Shown here: piece by piece, positions 10,001-18,746 of the stretch | How positions within the stretch are numbered: position 1 is the stretch's first letter | How the letters are laid out: every line of letters starts with the position of its first letter | NCBI GenBank assembly: GCA_010671905.1 | Contig: JAAHII010000001.1 | Location: 1,612,001-1,676,000, forward strand | Reading direction: 5' to 3' | DNA: 64,000 nt | Source of the DNA: Leptolyngbya sp. SIOISBB | GTDB lineage: Bacteria > Cyanobacteriota > Cyanobacteriia > Phormidesmidales > Phormidesmidaceae | The notes under the pieces: model-generated | What the model was told of the DNA's origin: nothing | The model's database searches: none | The model's input: only the letters and a program-made list of their open reading frames with translations | Program-made: the position numbers and the translations under genes

Positions 10001-12479
10001 GGCCTACCAATTTGGGGAATTGGCTCTGAAACTTATTCCTCGCTTTAATGATCGAGCGATGGATACTAATGTTTTTTGTATTGCGGCTGCCGCGACCCAC
10101 CATTGGAAACTCCCGCTCAAGCAAATGTTGCCCTTTTATCAGCAAGGCGCTCAAGCTGGCCTAGAAGCTGGTGACATACACACTGCTGGATGGAATTACG
10201 TGAATAGTGCTTACACGATTTATCTAGTAGGAACAACGTTGCCAGAAGCGAAGCAACTGATCGGGGTGCGCAGCGATGCCATTAGACAATTAAAACAAGA
10301 GAATTTACTCAATTATTGTGAGATTTTTCAGCAATGTGTTTCAAATTTGCTGGACTCGCCGGCAGCCCCCTGCGATTTGACTGAGGATATTTTAAATGAA
10401 CAACAGCTAATTGCCTACGCTCAAAAGAATCAGGACACGATTGCTCTTTTCTTTTTATATGCTTGTAAACTTCAACTTTGCTATCTATTCGGTCATTACG
10501 ATCGCGCACTGACCTATGCCAACCTGGCAATAGAACATATCGCCATGGCGGGATTTTATGCAGTCGCTCCTGCGATGTACTTTTATTCCACCCTTACTCG
10601 GTTAGCTTTGTACGCTTCCTCAGCAGACAATCAAGCGGAATTCGAGAAAATTAGCACCAGTTTAGAAAAAATTCGACATTGGAGTAGCCACTGCCCAGCG
10701 AATTTTCAGCACAAGTATGACCTACTCAAAGCTGAAGAATATCGCGTTTTCGGCCACAAAACTGAAGCGATCGAGATGTACGATCGCGCCATCACCGGCG
10801 CTAAAGAAAATGAATACATTCAAGAAGAAGCGTTAGCCAATGAACTGGCTGCCAAATTCTATCTGGACTGGGGCAGAGAGAAAATCGCAGCAGTCTACAT
10901 GCAAGAGGCCTACTACTGTTATTCGCGCTGGGGAGCCAAAGCGAAAGTAGCGGACTTAGAAACCCGCTATCCTGAACTGCTGCACCCTATCTTGCAACCG
11001 CCGATAAGATCAGGCGATGTGTTGACGACGCTGATGACTATTACTGCGCCGCCGCCCTCAAGTCATGCCAGCACGCGCCACAACTCCAGCAGCACAAGGC
11101 TGAATGAGACCCTAGACCTTGCTAGTATTCTCATGGCTTCTCAAGCCCTGGCTGGCAAGATTCAACTAGATGACTTGCTGCGTCAACTCACCCAAATAAT
11201 CTTGCAAAATTCGGGCGGCGATCGCTGCACCCTTATCCTGCCCAATGAAGCTGGAGAGTGGCAGGTGCAGGCGATCGCCACGGCCGAAACGACCCAGCTT
11301 TATGCCGAGCCGCTGAACACCCATTCACAACTGCCGGTCAAACTGATTCACTATGTCAAAAACGCTCAAGAAGTAGTCGCCATTAACAACCTAGAAACGG
11401 ATTTACCCGTGCTAGACGACTATCTCAATCAGCAACAACCCAAAAGCATCTTGGCATTACCGATTCTCAATCAGGGGCGTTGCCTCGGCATTCTCGCCCT
11501 CGAAAATCGCCTCACCAGTGGCGTCTTTGTCGAGGAGCGGATTTTGGTGCTTAACTTCCTCTGCACCCAAGCCGCTATCTCGCTCGAAAATGCTCGCCTT
11601 TATCAACGGGTTCAACAGTCTCTGATCGACTTACAAAATGCTCAATTGCAGATGGTGCAGAGTGAAAAAATGTCCGCCCTCGGGGGATTGGTCGCGGGTG
11701 TTGCCCACGAAATCAATAATCCCGTCGGCTGTATTTTGGGCAATGTGGGCGCGACCCAGGACTACATCAGCGATTTACTCGGGCTGCTAGACCTCTACGC
11801 GGAGAAGTTTCCCGAACCGGGGTCGGAGATTGAAGACGAACTGGAAGAGGTCGATCTCGATTACGTTCGCGAAGATCTGCCGAAGTTGATTCGGGCGATG
11901 AAAGATAGTGGCGATCGTATTACCTCGATCAGCAAAAGCTTACGCACGTTCTCTCGGGCTGACACAGAAACCACACAAGCTTTCAACTTACATGAAGGTC
12001 TGGACAGCACGGTATTAATTCTACGGCACCGGCTGAAAGCAAATGAGCAGCGACCAGAAATTGAGGTGGTGACAGACTACGGCAAAATTCCCGAGGTTTA
12101 CTGCTTCCCTGGACAGATTAACCAAGTCTTTATGAATATTCTGGCCAATGCCATTGATGCGCTAGATGACGCCAGCCAACATCATCGCATAGCAGACAAA
12201 AAGGCCTATCCGGCCTACTCGCATCGCATCACGATTCGCACTGCGTTAGAAAATGAGCGCGTCACAGTGGCGATCGCCGATAACGGCCCCGGCATTTCTG
12301 AGGAGATTCAGGCTAAAATCTTTGACCATTTGTTTACCACCAAAGAAGTCGGCAAGGGCACCGGTTTGGGGCTAGCCATCGCCCGCCAAATTCTGGTTGA
12401 CACCCACGGGGGAACCCTTGACGTGCAATCGGCCGTGGGTCAAGGCACAAAGTTTTCGATTAGTCTGCCACTCAATTAA
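7080..12479 (+). CDS. Ser/Thr kinase - AAA ATPase - GAF - histidine kinase, paralogue 2 (intact)
   Basis: This is an intact 1799-residue trifunctional signalling protein. The Ser/Thr kinase spans about 15-280, with VVVKVL, HKDIKPAN, DFS in place of DFG, and APEQ. The AAA_16-type ATPase has GFSGIGKT near 337 and FLDDLQWAD near 465. A long helical, TPR-like region runs to about 1300. GAF covers about 1350-1510, HisKA has His in GVAHEINNPVG near 1542, and HATPase_c runs from about 1677 to the end (NILANAIDALDD, IADNGPGISEE, GKGTGLGLAIARQ). It is probably cytoplasmic, with no membrane segment seen. The related Anabaena HstK/Pkn41/Pkn42 proteins combine Ser/Thr and His kinase domains; the signal here is unknown. 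Start ATG 7080 fits the conserved leader and the MSSSTILAKPLQLPGYTL N-terminus. Confidence 0.92.
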   Translation: MSSSTILAKPLQLPGYTLGETLYQGSRTTVYQALAASTQQPVVVKVLSQEHPSFAELVQFRNQYEITKNLPIVGIVPPLSLEPYGNGYALVMEAFEGVDLRQYSQQNTLSIGDILSIGIQLADILHELHQHQVIHKDIKPANILIHPESKQIKLIDFSIASLLPKETQALQSPNLLEGTLAYLAPEQTGRMNRSIDYRTDFYALGITLYQLLTGTLPFISDNPLELMHCHLAKQPVSVAQVKPEVPAPVAAIVAKLMAKNAEDRYQSALGLKTDLERCLTEWEKQGHISDFALGRRDLSDRFLIPEKLYGRAVEVQTLLDTFERVAQGTSELMLVAGFSGIGKTAVINEVHKPIVKNRGYFIKGKFDQFNRNIPFSAFVQAFRHLMGQILSESNAALDQWKTQILAAVGPNGQVLIDVIPELELVIGEQPAVPELSGSAAQNRFNLLFEQFITVFTTQEHPLVIFLDDLQWADSASLNLMKVLMGDRDRGYLLLLGAYRDNEVFPAHPLMLSLADLAKQKATISTITLAPLSIPHINQLVAETLSCSAETAQPLTELVYQKTQGNPFFSTQFLTGLHEDGLIAFNPSLGYWECDLVKVHDAALTDDVVEFMAGRLQKLPTETQEILKLAACIGNQFDLETLAIVRGTSSEAVASELWSALQEGIILPISESYKFFQGELNSTEADTIAVDYRFLHDRIQQAAYSLIPEDRKQETHLKIGRLLLKCIPETEREETIFDIVNQLNRGHNIIEGKQEKVDLAYLNLIAGKKAKLSTAFTTALEYGEVGIQLLPPTQWQEYYDLTLDLHQMVAEAAYSGGEFDVAKKITESALKFARSSVEKTRFYQIKIDIYVAKSNCFEAIEAGREILKLLGVELPKSVTPEEIQQIFSELAAAMPEGGAEALLALPTTSNPSVIAAMQTLVKLATPIFTTSPELFPLLAANMIKQTLKYGTTSISAVGYSHYSMLLVSIFNDLEAAYQFGELALKLIPRFNDRAMDTNVFCIAAAATHHWKLPLKQMLPFYQQGAQAGLEAGDIHTAGWNYVNSAYTIYLVGTTLPEAKQLIGVRSDAIRQLKQENLLNYCEIFQQCVSNLLDSPAAPCDLTEDILNEQQLIAYAQKNQDTIALFFLYACKLQLCYLFGHYDRALTYANLAIEHIAMAGFYAVAPAMYFYSTLTRLALYASSADNQAEFEKISTSLEKIRHWSSHCPANFQHKYDLLKAEEYRVFGHKTEAIEMYDRAITGAKENEYIQEEALANELAAKFYLDWGREKIAAVYMQEAYYCYSRWGAKAKVADLETRYPELLHPILQPPIRSGDVLTTLMTITAPPPSSHASTRHNSSSTRLNETLDLASILMASQALAGKIQLDDLLRQLTQIILQNSGGDRCTLILPNEAGEWQVQAIATAETTQLYAEPLNTHSQLPVKLIHYVKNAQEVVAINNLETDLPVLDDYLNQQQPKSILALPILNQGRCLGILALENRLTSGVFVEERILVLNFLCTQAAISLENARLYQRVQQSLIDLQNAQLQMVQSEKMSALGGLVAGVAHEINNPVGCILGNVGATQDYISDLLGLLDLYAEKFPEPGSEIEDELEEVDLDYVREDLPKLIRAMKDSGDRITSISKSLRTFSRADTETTQAFNLHEGLDSTVLILRHRLKANEQRPEIEVVTDYGKIPEVYCFPGQINQVFMNILANAIDALDDASQHHRIADKKAYPAYSHRITIRTALENERVTVAIADNGPGISEEIQAKIFDHLFTTKEVGKGTGLGLAIARQILVDTHGGTLDVQSAVGQGTKFSISLPLN
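11250..11818 (+). repeat. Near-identical tract shared with 5647-6217
   Basis: This is the partner of the conversion tract in paralogue 1. Here the frame is intact: CAGAGTGAA without the extra G, and a run of five G (11682-11686) rather than six. Confidence 0.85.
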
Positions 12480-12529
12480 CTGCTTAAACGCTGTTTAACT
12501 CATGATTAAGCCAGACCAATAGGACTGCT

Positions 12530-12708
12530 TGAGGCGACAGTGAAGCGGGGATACTAAGCCATCAATGTATTAGCGATCGCTCGCCGCATTAAATCAATTA
12601 ATTTTAATTTGGCACTGTTACGGAGTCACAAACCGTTTAAAACACAGTCGATTTGGGTATGCCGATTTGGGCATATTGAAGACCAAGTTCCTCGGCTTCA
12701 ATATTGCT
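12530..12708 (+). repeat. Duplicated leader, copy 3
   Basis: This is homologous to the two earlier leaders, with a HIP1 segment near 12572, ACGGAGTCACAAACCGTTT near 12620 and GATTTGGGCATATTGAAG near 12664. It differs by an AT-rich insertion near 12590-12610 and by a local duplication of GATTTGGG(T/C)AT. The hairpin at 12673-12704 is fully kept. Confidence 0.65.
12673..12704 (+). promoter_or_regulatory. Hairpin just before the start codon of paralogue 3
   Basis: Arms ATATTGAAG (12673-12681) and CTTCAATAT (12696-12704) are identical to those of paralogue 2, with the same 14-nt loop length but several loop changes. The stem ends 4 nt before ATG 12709. Arms conserved against a changed loop suggest selection on the stem. 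Confidence 0.55.
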
Positions 12709-15700
12709 ATGAGCAGCTCCACGATCTCGGCTAAACCACTTCAACTGCTTGGTTATACGCTGGGCGAGACCCTTTACCAAGGCAGTCGCACAACGGTTTA
12801 TCAAGCACTGGCTGCATCAACCCAGCAGCCAGTGGTGGTCAAAGTGCTGTCTCAAGAACACCCGAGCTTTGCCGAATTGGTGCAGTTCTGCAATCAGTAC
12901 GAGATCACCAAAAACCTATCTATCACCGGCATTGTTCCACCCCTCTGCCTAGAACCCTGTGGCAATGGCTATGCGCTAGTGATGGAAGATTTTGCGGGCG
13001 TTGACCTGGGGCAGTACATTCGTCAGAGCCTGCCCGATCTTAGCGAGGTGTTGACAATCGCCCTACAGCTAGCCGAGATTCTCCACGAATTGCATCAGCA
13101 TCGGGTCATCCATAAAGACATCAAACCCGCCAATATCCTGATCCATCCCGAATCCAAACAGGTCAAACTGATTGACTTCAGCATCGCCTCCTTGCTGCCC
13201 AAGGAAACTCAGACGATTCAAAGCCCCGATAGTCTAGAAGGGACTCTGGCATACTTAGCTCCTGAGCAAACCGGACGTATGAACCGGGCAATCGACTATC
13301 GCACTGACTTCTATGCCTTGGGTGTCACTCTCTACGAACTACTCACGGGGCGACTGCCTTTCATCAGCGATGATCCATTAGAGTTAATCCACTGCCACAT
13401 GGCTCAGTTGCCCACTGCGATTGAGCAGGTCAATCCAGACATTCCAGTAATGGTGTCGAAAATTGTGGCTAAATTGATGGCCAAAAACACTGAAGACCGC
13501 TACCAAGGCGCCCTCGGCCTCAAACATGATTTAGAACAGTGCCTCACGCAGGTGCAAGAGCAGGGGGCCATTGCAGAATTTGAACTGGGTCAGCGGGATG
13601 TGAGCGATCGCTTCTTGATTCCCGAAAAGCTCTACGGACGCGAAGCTGAGATTGAGACCTTGCTAGATGCCTTTGAGCGCGTTTCGCAAGGGGCTTCTGA
13701 GCTCATGCTGGTGGCCGGTTTTTCGGGCATTGGCAAAACCGCTGTGGTGAATGAAGTCCATAAACCGATCGTGCGACAGCGAGGCTATTTCATCAAAGGC
13801 AAGTTTGACCAGTTTAATCGCAACATCCCCTTTTCGGCGTTTGTGCAAGCCTTTCGCGATCTGGTAAACCAACTGCTAAGCGAAAGCGACCGTCAATTAC
13901 AAAACTGGCAACAGCAAATTCTCGCAGCCTTAGGCGAAAATGCCCAGGTGATTATTGATCTGATTCCTGAGCTCAGCAAAATTCTGGGGCCGCAACCCCC
14001 AGCCTCAGTTCTATCAGGCACTGCAGCTCAAAATCGATTTAACCTGCTATTCCAAAAATTCATTCAAGTCTTCACCACCCCAGAACATCCACTGGTGATT
14101 TTTGTCGATGACCTGCAATGGGCTGACGCCGCTTCCTTAAACTTGATTCACGTGCTCATGGGCGAATCTCAAGCCAGTCATCTGCTGGTGTTAGGGGCCT
14201 ATCGAGATAACGAGGTGTTTCCTGCCCATCCATTAATGTTGACCCTTGAGGAACTGCGGTCAGAAGCGGTGCCCCTGCATACAGTCACCCTCCAGCCCCT
14301 TGAAACAGATAGCCTTAATCACCTCATTGCCGATGCGTTTCACACCCAAGCCCAGCTTGTAGAACCCCTGACCAACCTGATTAGACAAAAGACTCAAGGC
14401 AACCCTTTCTTTGCCACTCAGTTCCTTAAGGTATTACACGAAGATCAACTCATCACCTTTGATGCCGATGCTCGACACTGGCAGTGCGACATCACAAAAA
14501 TTCGGGAGGCAGCCTTAACCGACGATGTCGTCACTCTGATGGCATTGCAGTTGCAAAAGCTACCAGCCGCAACCCAAGAAGTCTTGCAACTGGCCGCCTG
14601 TATTGGCGCACAGTTTGACTTAGAAACCATCGCCATTGTCTCTGACCAATCTCAAGTCGATACTGCAGCGGCTCTCTGGCCCGCCTTGCAAGAAGGGTTA
14701 ATTGTGCCCCAAAGTGATCTGTATAAATTTTATTTGGGAGAAAATCAGCCTACCCAAAACCAACATGCCCAGCAGGAATTTAGCTATCGGTTTTTACACG
14801 ACCGAGTGCAACAAGCCGCCTATTCTTTAATTGACCAGGCCCAGAAAGCAGCCACTCACTGGCACATTGGCACTCTCTTATTGCAGGGGTGGTCAGCCAA
14901 ACAAGACGATAAAATCTTTGACTTAGTCAATCAACTCAACTTGGGCAAATCAGTTATTTCTCAGTCTGAGCAAATACAGCAGTTAACCCAGTTAAATCTT
15001 CAAGCAGCTCAGAAAGCCAAGCTCTCTGCGGCTTATAATTCTACTCAAACTTATTGTGAAACAGGGATTGCGTTACTGACGGTAGAGGCTTGGGAAACCC
15101 ACTATGACCTGATGTATGCTCTGCATTACCATGGCTCAGAAGCCGCCTATCTCAGCGGTCAGTTTGAGCGGGCCGAAAGCTTATATGCAGATGTTCTGCG
15201 GCAGGCCAGAACTCCCCTTGAGAAAGCGGCCATCTATCGGGTGCAGATGACTCAATATCAGCTGCAGGGTCGCAATGCAGAAGCGATCGCGATTCAGCGC
15301 CAAAGCACCGAGCTATTGGGGTGGACAATACCCACTGGGTTAGACCAAATTGGGGCCAGTCTGGATGCTGAAATTGCCACTGTGACTCAGTTTTTAGAGG
15401 GGCAAACGATCACCTCTATTTTAGAGTTGCCCAAAATGACTGATGCCACAACCGAAGAGATGTTGAGGATTTTACAAATCCTCCTCTATTCGGCCTGGTT
15501 AGATGGTCAAACGAACCTAGCGCTACTTGCCGTAGCAAAAATGACCACGCTGTCATTACAGTATGGCAACAGCGAAATGTCACCTTTTGGGTATGTAGGT
15601 TACGGCCTGGTGTCCAATGCCGTACTGAAAAATCCTGCTCAAGGGCATGAGTTTGGCGACATGGCAGTGCAGCTATGTGACCAGTTTGACAACGCCGATG

Positions 15701-18654
15701 TACGGAGCATGACGAGCTTTTTGTTCGCTGCTGATGTGCACAGTTGGAAGCGCCCATTACGCGAAGCCGACCAATATTATGAGAGTGCCTACAAATACGG
15801 TATGGATGCCGGTAACTGGCTAACCGTGAGCTTTGTCATGATGCTCAGCGGCTCGGATGGTCTCACCCATGGCAAAAATCTGGAAGAACTCTACTCCGTG
15901 GCCCAAGCCCATGCGACCTTCCTACAACAAATTAAAAGCTTAGAAAACCTGGACGCTTTGACCGTGGGCGTTTTGCAACCAATACGTCAGTTGTTAGGGC
16001 TCACTGTCTCCACTAGCAGTTTTGACGATGACCAATTCAGTGAAGCAGCTTACTTACAAAAGTATCAAGACACGCCCTATCATCTTGCCTGGTATTACTC
16101 GGTCAAGATCCGTCATGCTTACCTGTTTGAGCAAATCGATCTCTACCCAGATTTGGTTCAAAAGCTTGACATTATTGAGAGCACAATACCAACCCACGCC
16201 AAGGTACCGTCTACCGTTTTTTATACCTTGCTCATGCATCTGGCATTGATTGAGAACATCAACGATGATGCCCAAAAAGCCGCTTATTGGCAAGTAAGCC
16301 AAGACCTAGAAACTAAGTTAAAGCAATGGCAGCAGGACTGTCCTGAAAATGTTGCCCACAAATACTGGTTAGTTCAAGCCGAGAAGGCCCGATTGCAAGG
16401 ACAACGGGCAATCGCCATCGATTGCTACGAGCAAAGCATTACTCAGGCTCAAACCCACGGATATGGCTACGAAGCAGCCCTGGCAAATGAATTGGCTGCC
16501 AAGTTTTATCTCGGTTGGGATAAAGAGAAAGTGGCTGCTGGCTACATGAAAGAAGCATATTACGGTTATGCTCTCTGGGGTGCCCAAGCTAAGACGACTG
16601 ATTTGGAAACTCGTTATCCTCATCTACTAAGGTCTAACCTCCAGTCGTCAACCACTGTCACTAGTATTTTGGATACGCTGATGACCATGGCGGCTCCCAC
16701 CGTCTCTATTCACTCCAGTAACCGCCCTAATATCAGTACCAACAGCCTCAACCAGGCTTTGGATTTTGCCACTATTCTCAGGGCCTCCCAAACTCTTTCC
16801 AGCACCATTCAACAAGATGAGCTGCTGCGCCAACTGACCCAAATCATCTTGCAAAATTCTGGGGGCGATCGCTGTGCCTTGCTGCTCCCCGCTAGCCGGG
16901 ACTCATGGCAGGTGCGCGCATTTGCCACACCAGAATCGGTACAGCTCTGCACCGAGCCTCTGGAAAACAATCCCGCCCTGCCCGTCAAATTGATTCAATA
17001 TGTCAAAAACACCCAAGAAGTTGTTGTTATTGATGATTTAGAAACTGACTTGCCTGTGATTGATGACTATCTCAAACAGCGGCAGCCTAAAAGCGTGCTA
17101 TGTTTGCCCATTCTCAATCAAGGTCATCTCATTGGTATCTTGTATCTTAAGAATCGCCTTACCAGTGGCGTATTTAATCAAGAGCGAATTCTCATCCTGA
17201 ACTTTCTCTGTACCCAAGCCGCAATTTCCATTCAAAACTCCTTGCTCTACAAGGAGTTGGAAACTTCTCTCCAGCAAGCTCAAAATACTTCTCAGGAGTT
17301 GGCCGCAACCGTCGCCCTTTCTAAAGGACAGCAGCACATCTTAGCCCTCATTGCTCAAGGATTGCCTCTGACTCAAATTTTGGAGGAAACGGCTCTATAC
17401 ATCGAAAGCCAGAGCCGTCATCCGGCCTATTGTTCTTTGCTGATACTGGACGCTGACGGACGGCTACGGAATGGTGCAGCGCCAAGCTTACCCAGCGACT
17501 ACAATGCCTTGATTGATGGTCTTACCATTGGTCCCCAGGTTGGCTCTTGTGGGACAGCCGCCTACTGCAAAGCTTCTGTTACCGTGACTGATATTGCCAC
17601 TGATCCACTCTGGGCCAATTTTCAAGTTGCTCTCGATTTTGGCCTCCGGGCCTGTGCCTCAACGCCGATCTTGGGTGCCGAAGGGCAAGTGTTGGCGACC
17701 CTGGCCATGTACCAGCCTGAACCCGGCCCATATACGCTCCACGATCGCCAATTAATGGAGTTGGCCATCGACCTCGCGCGAATTGCGATCGAACGTCACC
17801 AAGCCGATATTGAGCTTCAGCAACTCAACCTACAAATGATCCAAGGGGAAAAAATGGCCACCCTGGGCAACTTAGTCGCCGGTGTTGCTCATGAAATCAA
17901 TAATCCGATTGGCTTTCTCAACGGCAGCATCAAAAATACTGAAGACTATGTGCAAGACCTATTTGAGCATTTAGCCACTTATCAGGAACTACAACCCCCC
18001 AACGATGAAGTTCAAGAAAGTGCTGAAGAGGTTGAGCTAGACTTTTTGCTGGCAGACTTGCCCAAGTTACTGGTCTCGATGAAAGGCGCGACTGATCGCA
18101 TCAAGGCCATCAGCAATAGCCTCCGCACCTTCTCTCGTGCTGATACAGAAAATCAGGTCAGAGCCAATCTGCATGAAGGGCTCGACAGCACCCTGCTGAT
18201 TTTAAAGTATCGCTTGAAGGCAAACGACCAACGTCCGGCGATTGAGGTCGTCCAAAATTATGGTGATCTACCCGAGATTGAGTGCTTTCCAGGACAACTC
18301 AACCAGGTGTTCATGAATATTCTGGCCAATGCCATTGATATGTTCGACGAGATGGCCCAGCAAACGACTTATGAAGATCTAAAAAATACGCCTCAACAAA
18401 TCACGATTAAGACCGCAATGTTGGCCGATAAAAATGCCGTCGAGCTCCGCATTGCTGATAACGGCGAAGGCATATCAGATGCAGTGAAATCCAAAATATT
18501 TAATAGCTCATTTACGACTAAAGAGGTCGGCAAAGGCACCGGCTTAGGATTGGCGATCGCCCGTCAAATTGTCGAGGAAGTCCACGATGGCACCCTAGAA
18601 GTCCAGTCTCAGGTCGGCCAGGGAACCGAGTTCTGCATCTGCTTGCCGTCCTAA
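12709..18654 (+). CDS. Ser/Thr kinase - AAA ATPase - two GAF - histidine kinase, paralogue 3
   Basis: This 1981-residue member of the same family starts at ATG 12709 by homology; an in-frame TTG at 12667 would add 14 residues. The order is Ser/Thr kinase (HKDIKPAN, DFS, APEQ), AAA ATPase (GFSGIGKT, FVDDLQWAD), helical repeats to about 1300, GAF 1 at about 1345-1515, GAF 2 at about 1537-1697, HisKA with His near 1726 and HATPase_c at about 1860-1977. GAF 2 (GPQVGSCGTAAYCK) is absent from copies 1 and 2. The kinase end resembles the fragment at 1-1008 more than it resembles copy 2, so it was assembled from another histidine kinase subtype. Signal and partner are unknown. Confidence 0.92.
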   Translation: MSSSTISAKPLQLLGYTLGETLYQGSRTTVYQALAASTQQPVVVKVLSQEHPSFAELVQFCNQYEITKNLSITGIVPPLCLEPCGNGYALVMEDFAGVDLGQYIRQSLPDLSEVLTIALQLAEILHELHQHRVIHKDIKPANILIHPESKQVKLIDFSIASLLPKETQTIQSPDSLEGTLAYLAPEQTGRMNRAIDYRTDFYALGVTLYELLTGRLPFISDDPLELIHCHMAQLPTAIEQVNPDIPVMVSKIVAKLMAKNTEDRYQGALGLKHDLEQCLTQVQEQGAIAEFELGQRDVSDRFLIPEKLYGREAEIETLLDAFERVSQGASELMLVAGFSGIGKTAVVNEVHKPIVRQRGYFIKGKFDQFNRNIPFSAFVQAFRDLVNQLLSESDRQLQNWQQQILAALGENAQVIIDLIPELSKILGPQPPASVLSGTAAQNRFNLLFQKFIQVFTTPEHPLVIFVDDLQWADAASLNLIHVLMGESQASHLLVLGAYRDNEVFPAHPLMLTLEELRSEAVPLHTVTLQPLETDSLNHLIADAFHTQAQLVEPLTNLIRQKTQGNPFFATQFLKVLHEDQLITFDADARHWQCDITKIREAALTDDVVTLMALQLQKLPAATQEVLQLAACIGAQFDLETIAIVSDQSQVDTAAALWPALQEGLIVPQSDLYKFYLGENQPTQNQHAQQEFSYRFLHDRVQQAAYSLIDQAQKAATHWHIGTLLLQGWSAKQDDKIFDLVNQLNLGKSVISQSEQIQQLTQLNLQAAQKAKLSAAYNSTQTYCETGIALLTVEAWETHYDLMYALHYHGSEAAYLSGQFERAESLYADVLRQARTPLEKAAIYRVQMTQYQLQGRNAEAIAIQRQSTELLGWTIPTGLDQIGASLDAEIATVTQFLEGQTITSILELPKMTDATTEEMLRILQILLYSAWLDGQTNLALLAVAKMTTLSLQYGNSEMSPFGYVGYGLVSNAVLKNPAQGHEFGDMAVQLCDQFDNADVRSMTSFLFAADVHSWKRPLREADQYYESAYKYGMDAGNWLTVSFVMMLSGSDGLTHGKNLEELYSVAQAHATFLQQIKSLENLDALTVGVLQPIRQLLGLTVSTSSFDDDQFSEAAYLQKYQDTPYHLAWYYSVKIRHAYLFEQIDLYPDLVQKLDIIESTIPTHAKVPSTVFYTLLMHLALIENINDDAQKAAYWQVSQDLETKLKQWQQDCPENVAHKYWLVQAEKARLQGQRAIAIDCYEQSITQAQTHGYGYEAALANELAAKFYLGWDKEKVAAGYMKEAYYGYALWGAQAKTTDLETRYPHLLRSNLQSSTTVTSILDTLMTMAAPTVSIHSSNRPNISTNSLNQALDFATILRASQTLSSTIQQDELLRQLTQIILQNSGGDRCALLLPASRDSWQVRAFATPESVQLCTEPLENNPALPVKLIQYVKNTQEVVVIDDLETDLPVIDDYLKQRQPKSVLCLPILNQGHLIGILYLKNRLTSGVFNQERILILNFLCTQAAISIQNSLLYKELETSLQQAQNTSQELAATVALSKGQQHILALIAQGLPLTQILEETALYIESQSRHPAYCSLLILDADGRLRNGAAPSLPSDYNALIDGLTIGPQVGSCGTAAYCKASVTVTDIATDPLWANFQVALDFGLRACASTPILGAEGQVLATLAMYQPEPGPYTLHDRQLMELAIDLARIAIERHQADIELQQLNLQMIQGEKMATLGNLVAGVAHEINNPIGFLNGSIKNTEDYVQDLFEHLATYQELQPPNDEVQESAEEVELDFLLADLPKLLVSMKGATDRIKAISNSLRTFSRADTENQVRANLHEGLDSTLLILKYRLKANDQRPAIEVVQNYGDLPEIECFPGQLNQVFMNILANAIDMFDEMAQQTTYEDLKNTPQQITIKTAMLADKNAVELRIADNGEGISDAVKSKIFNSSFTTKEVGKGTGLGLAIARQIVEEVHDGTLEVQSQVGQGTEFCICLPS

Positions 18655-18746
18655 TACTCTAACCTGATAGCAAGTTCATCGTCGGAGCATATCTAGCAGA
18701 GATTAAGGCCGAGGGCACTTCCCAAGCTGACTTTCAAGTCGTTAGG

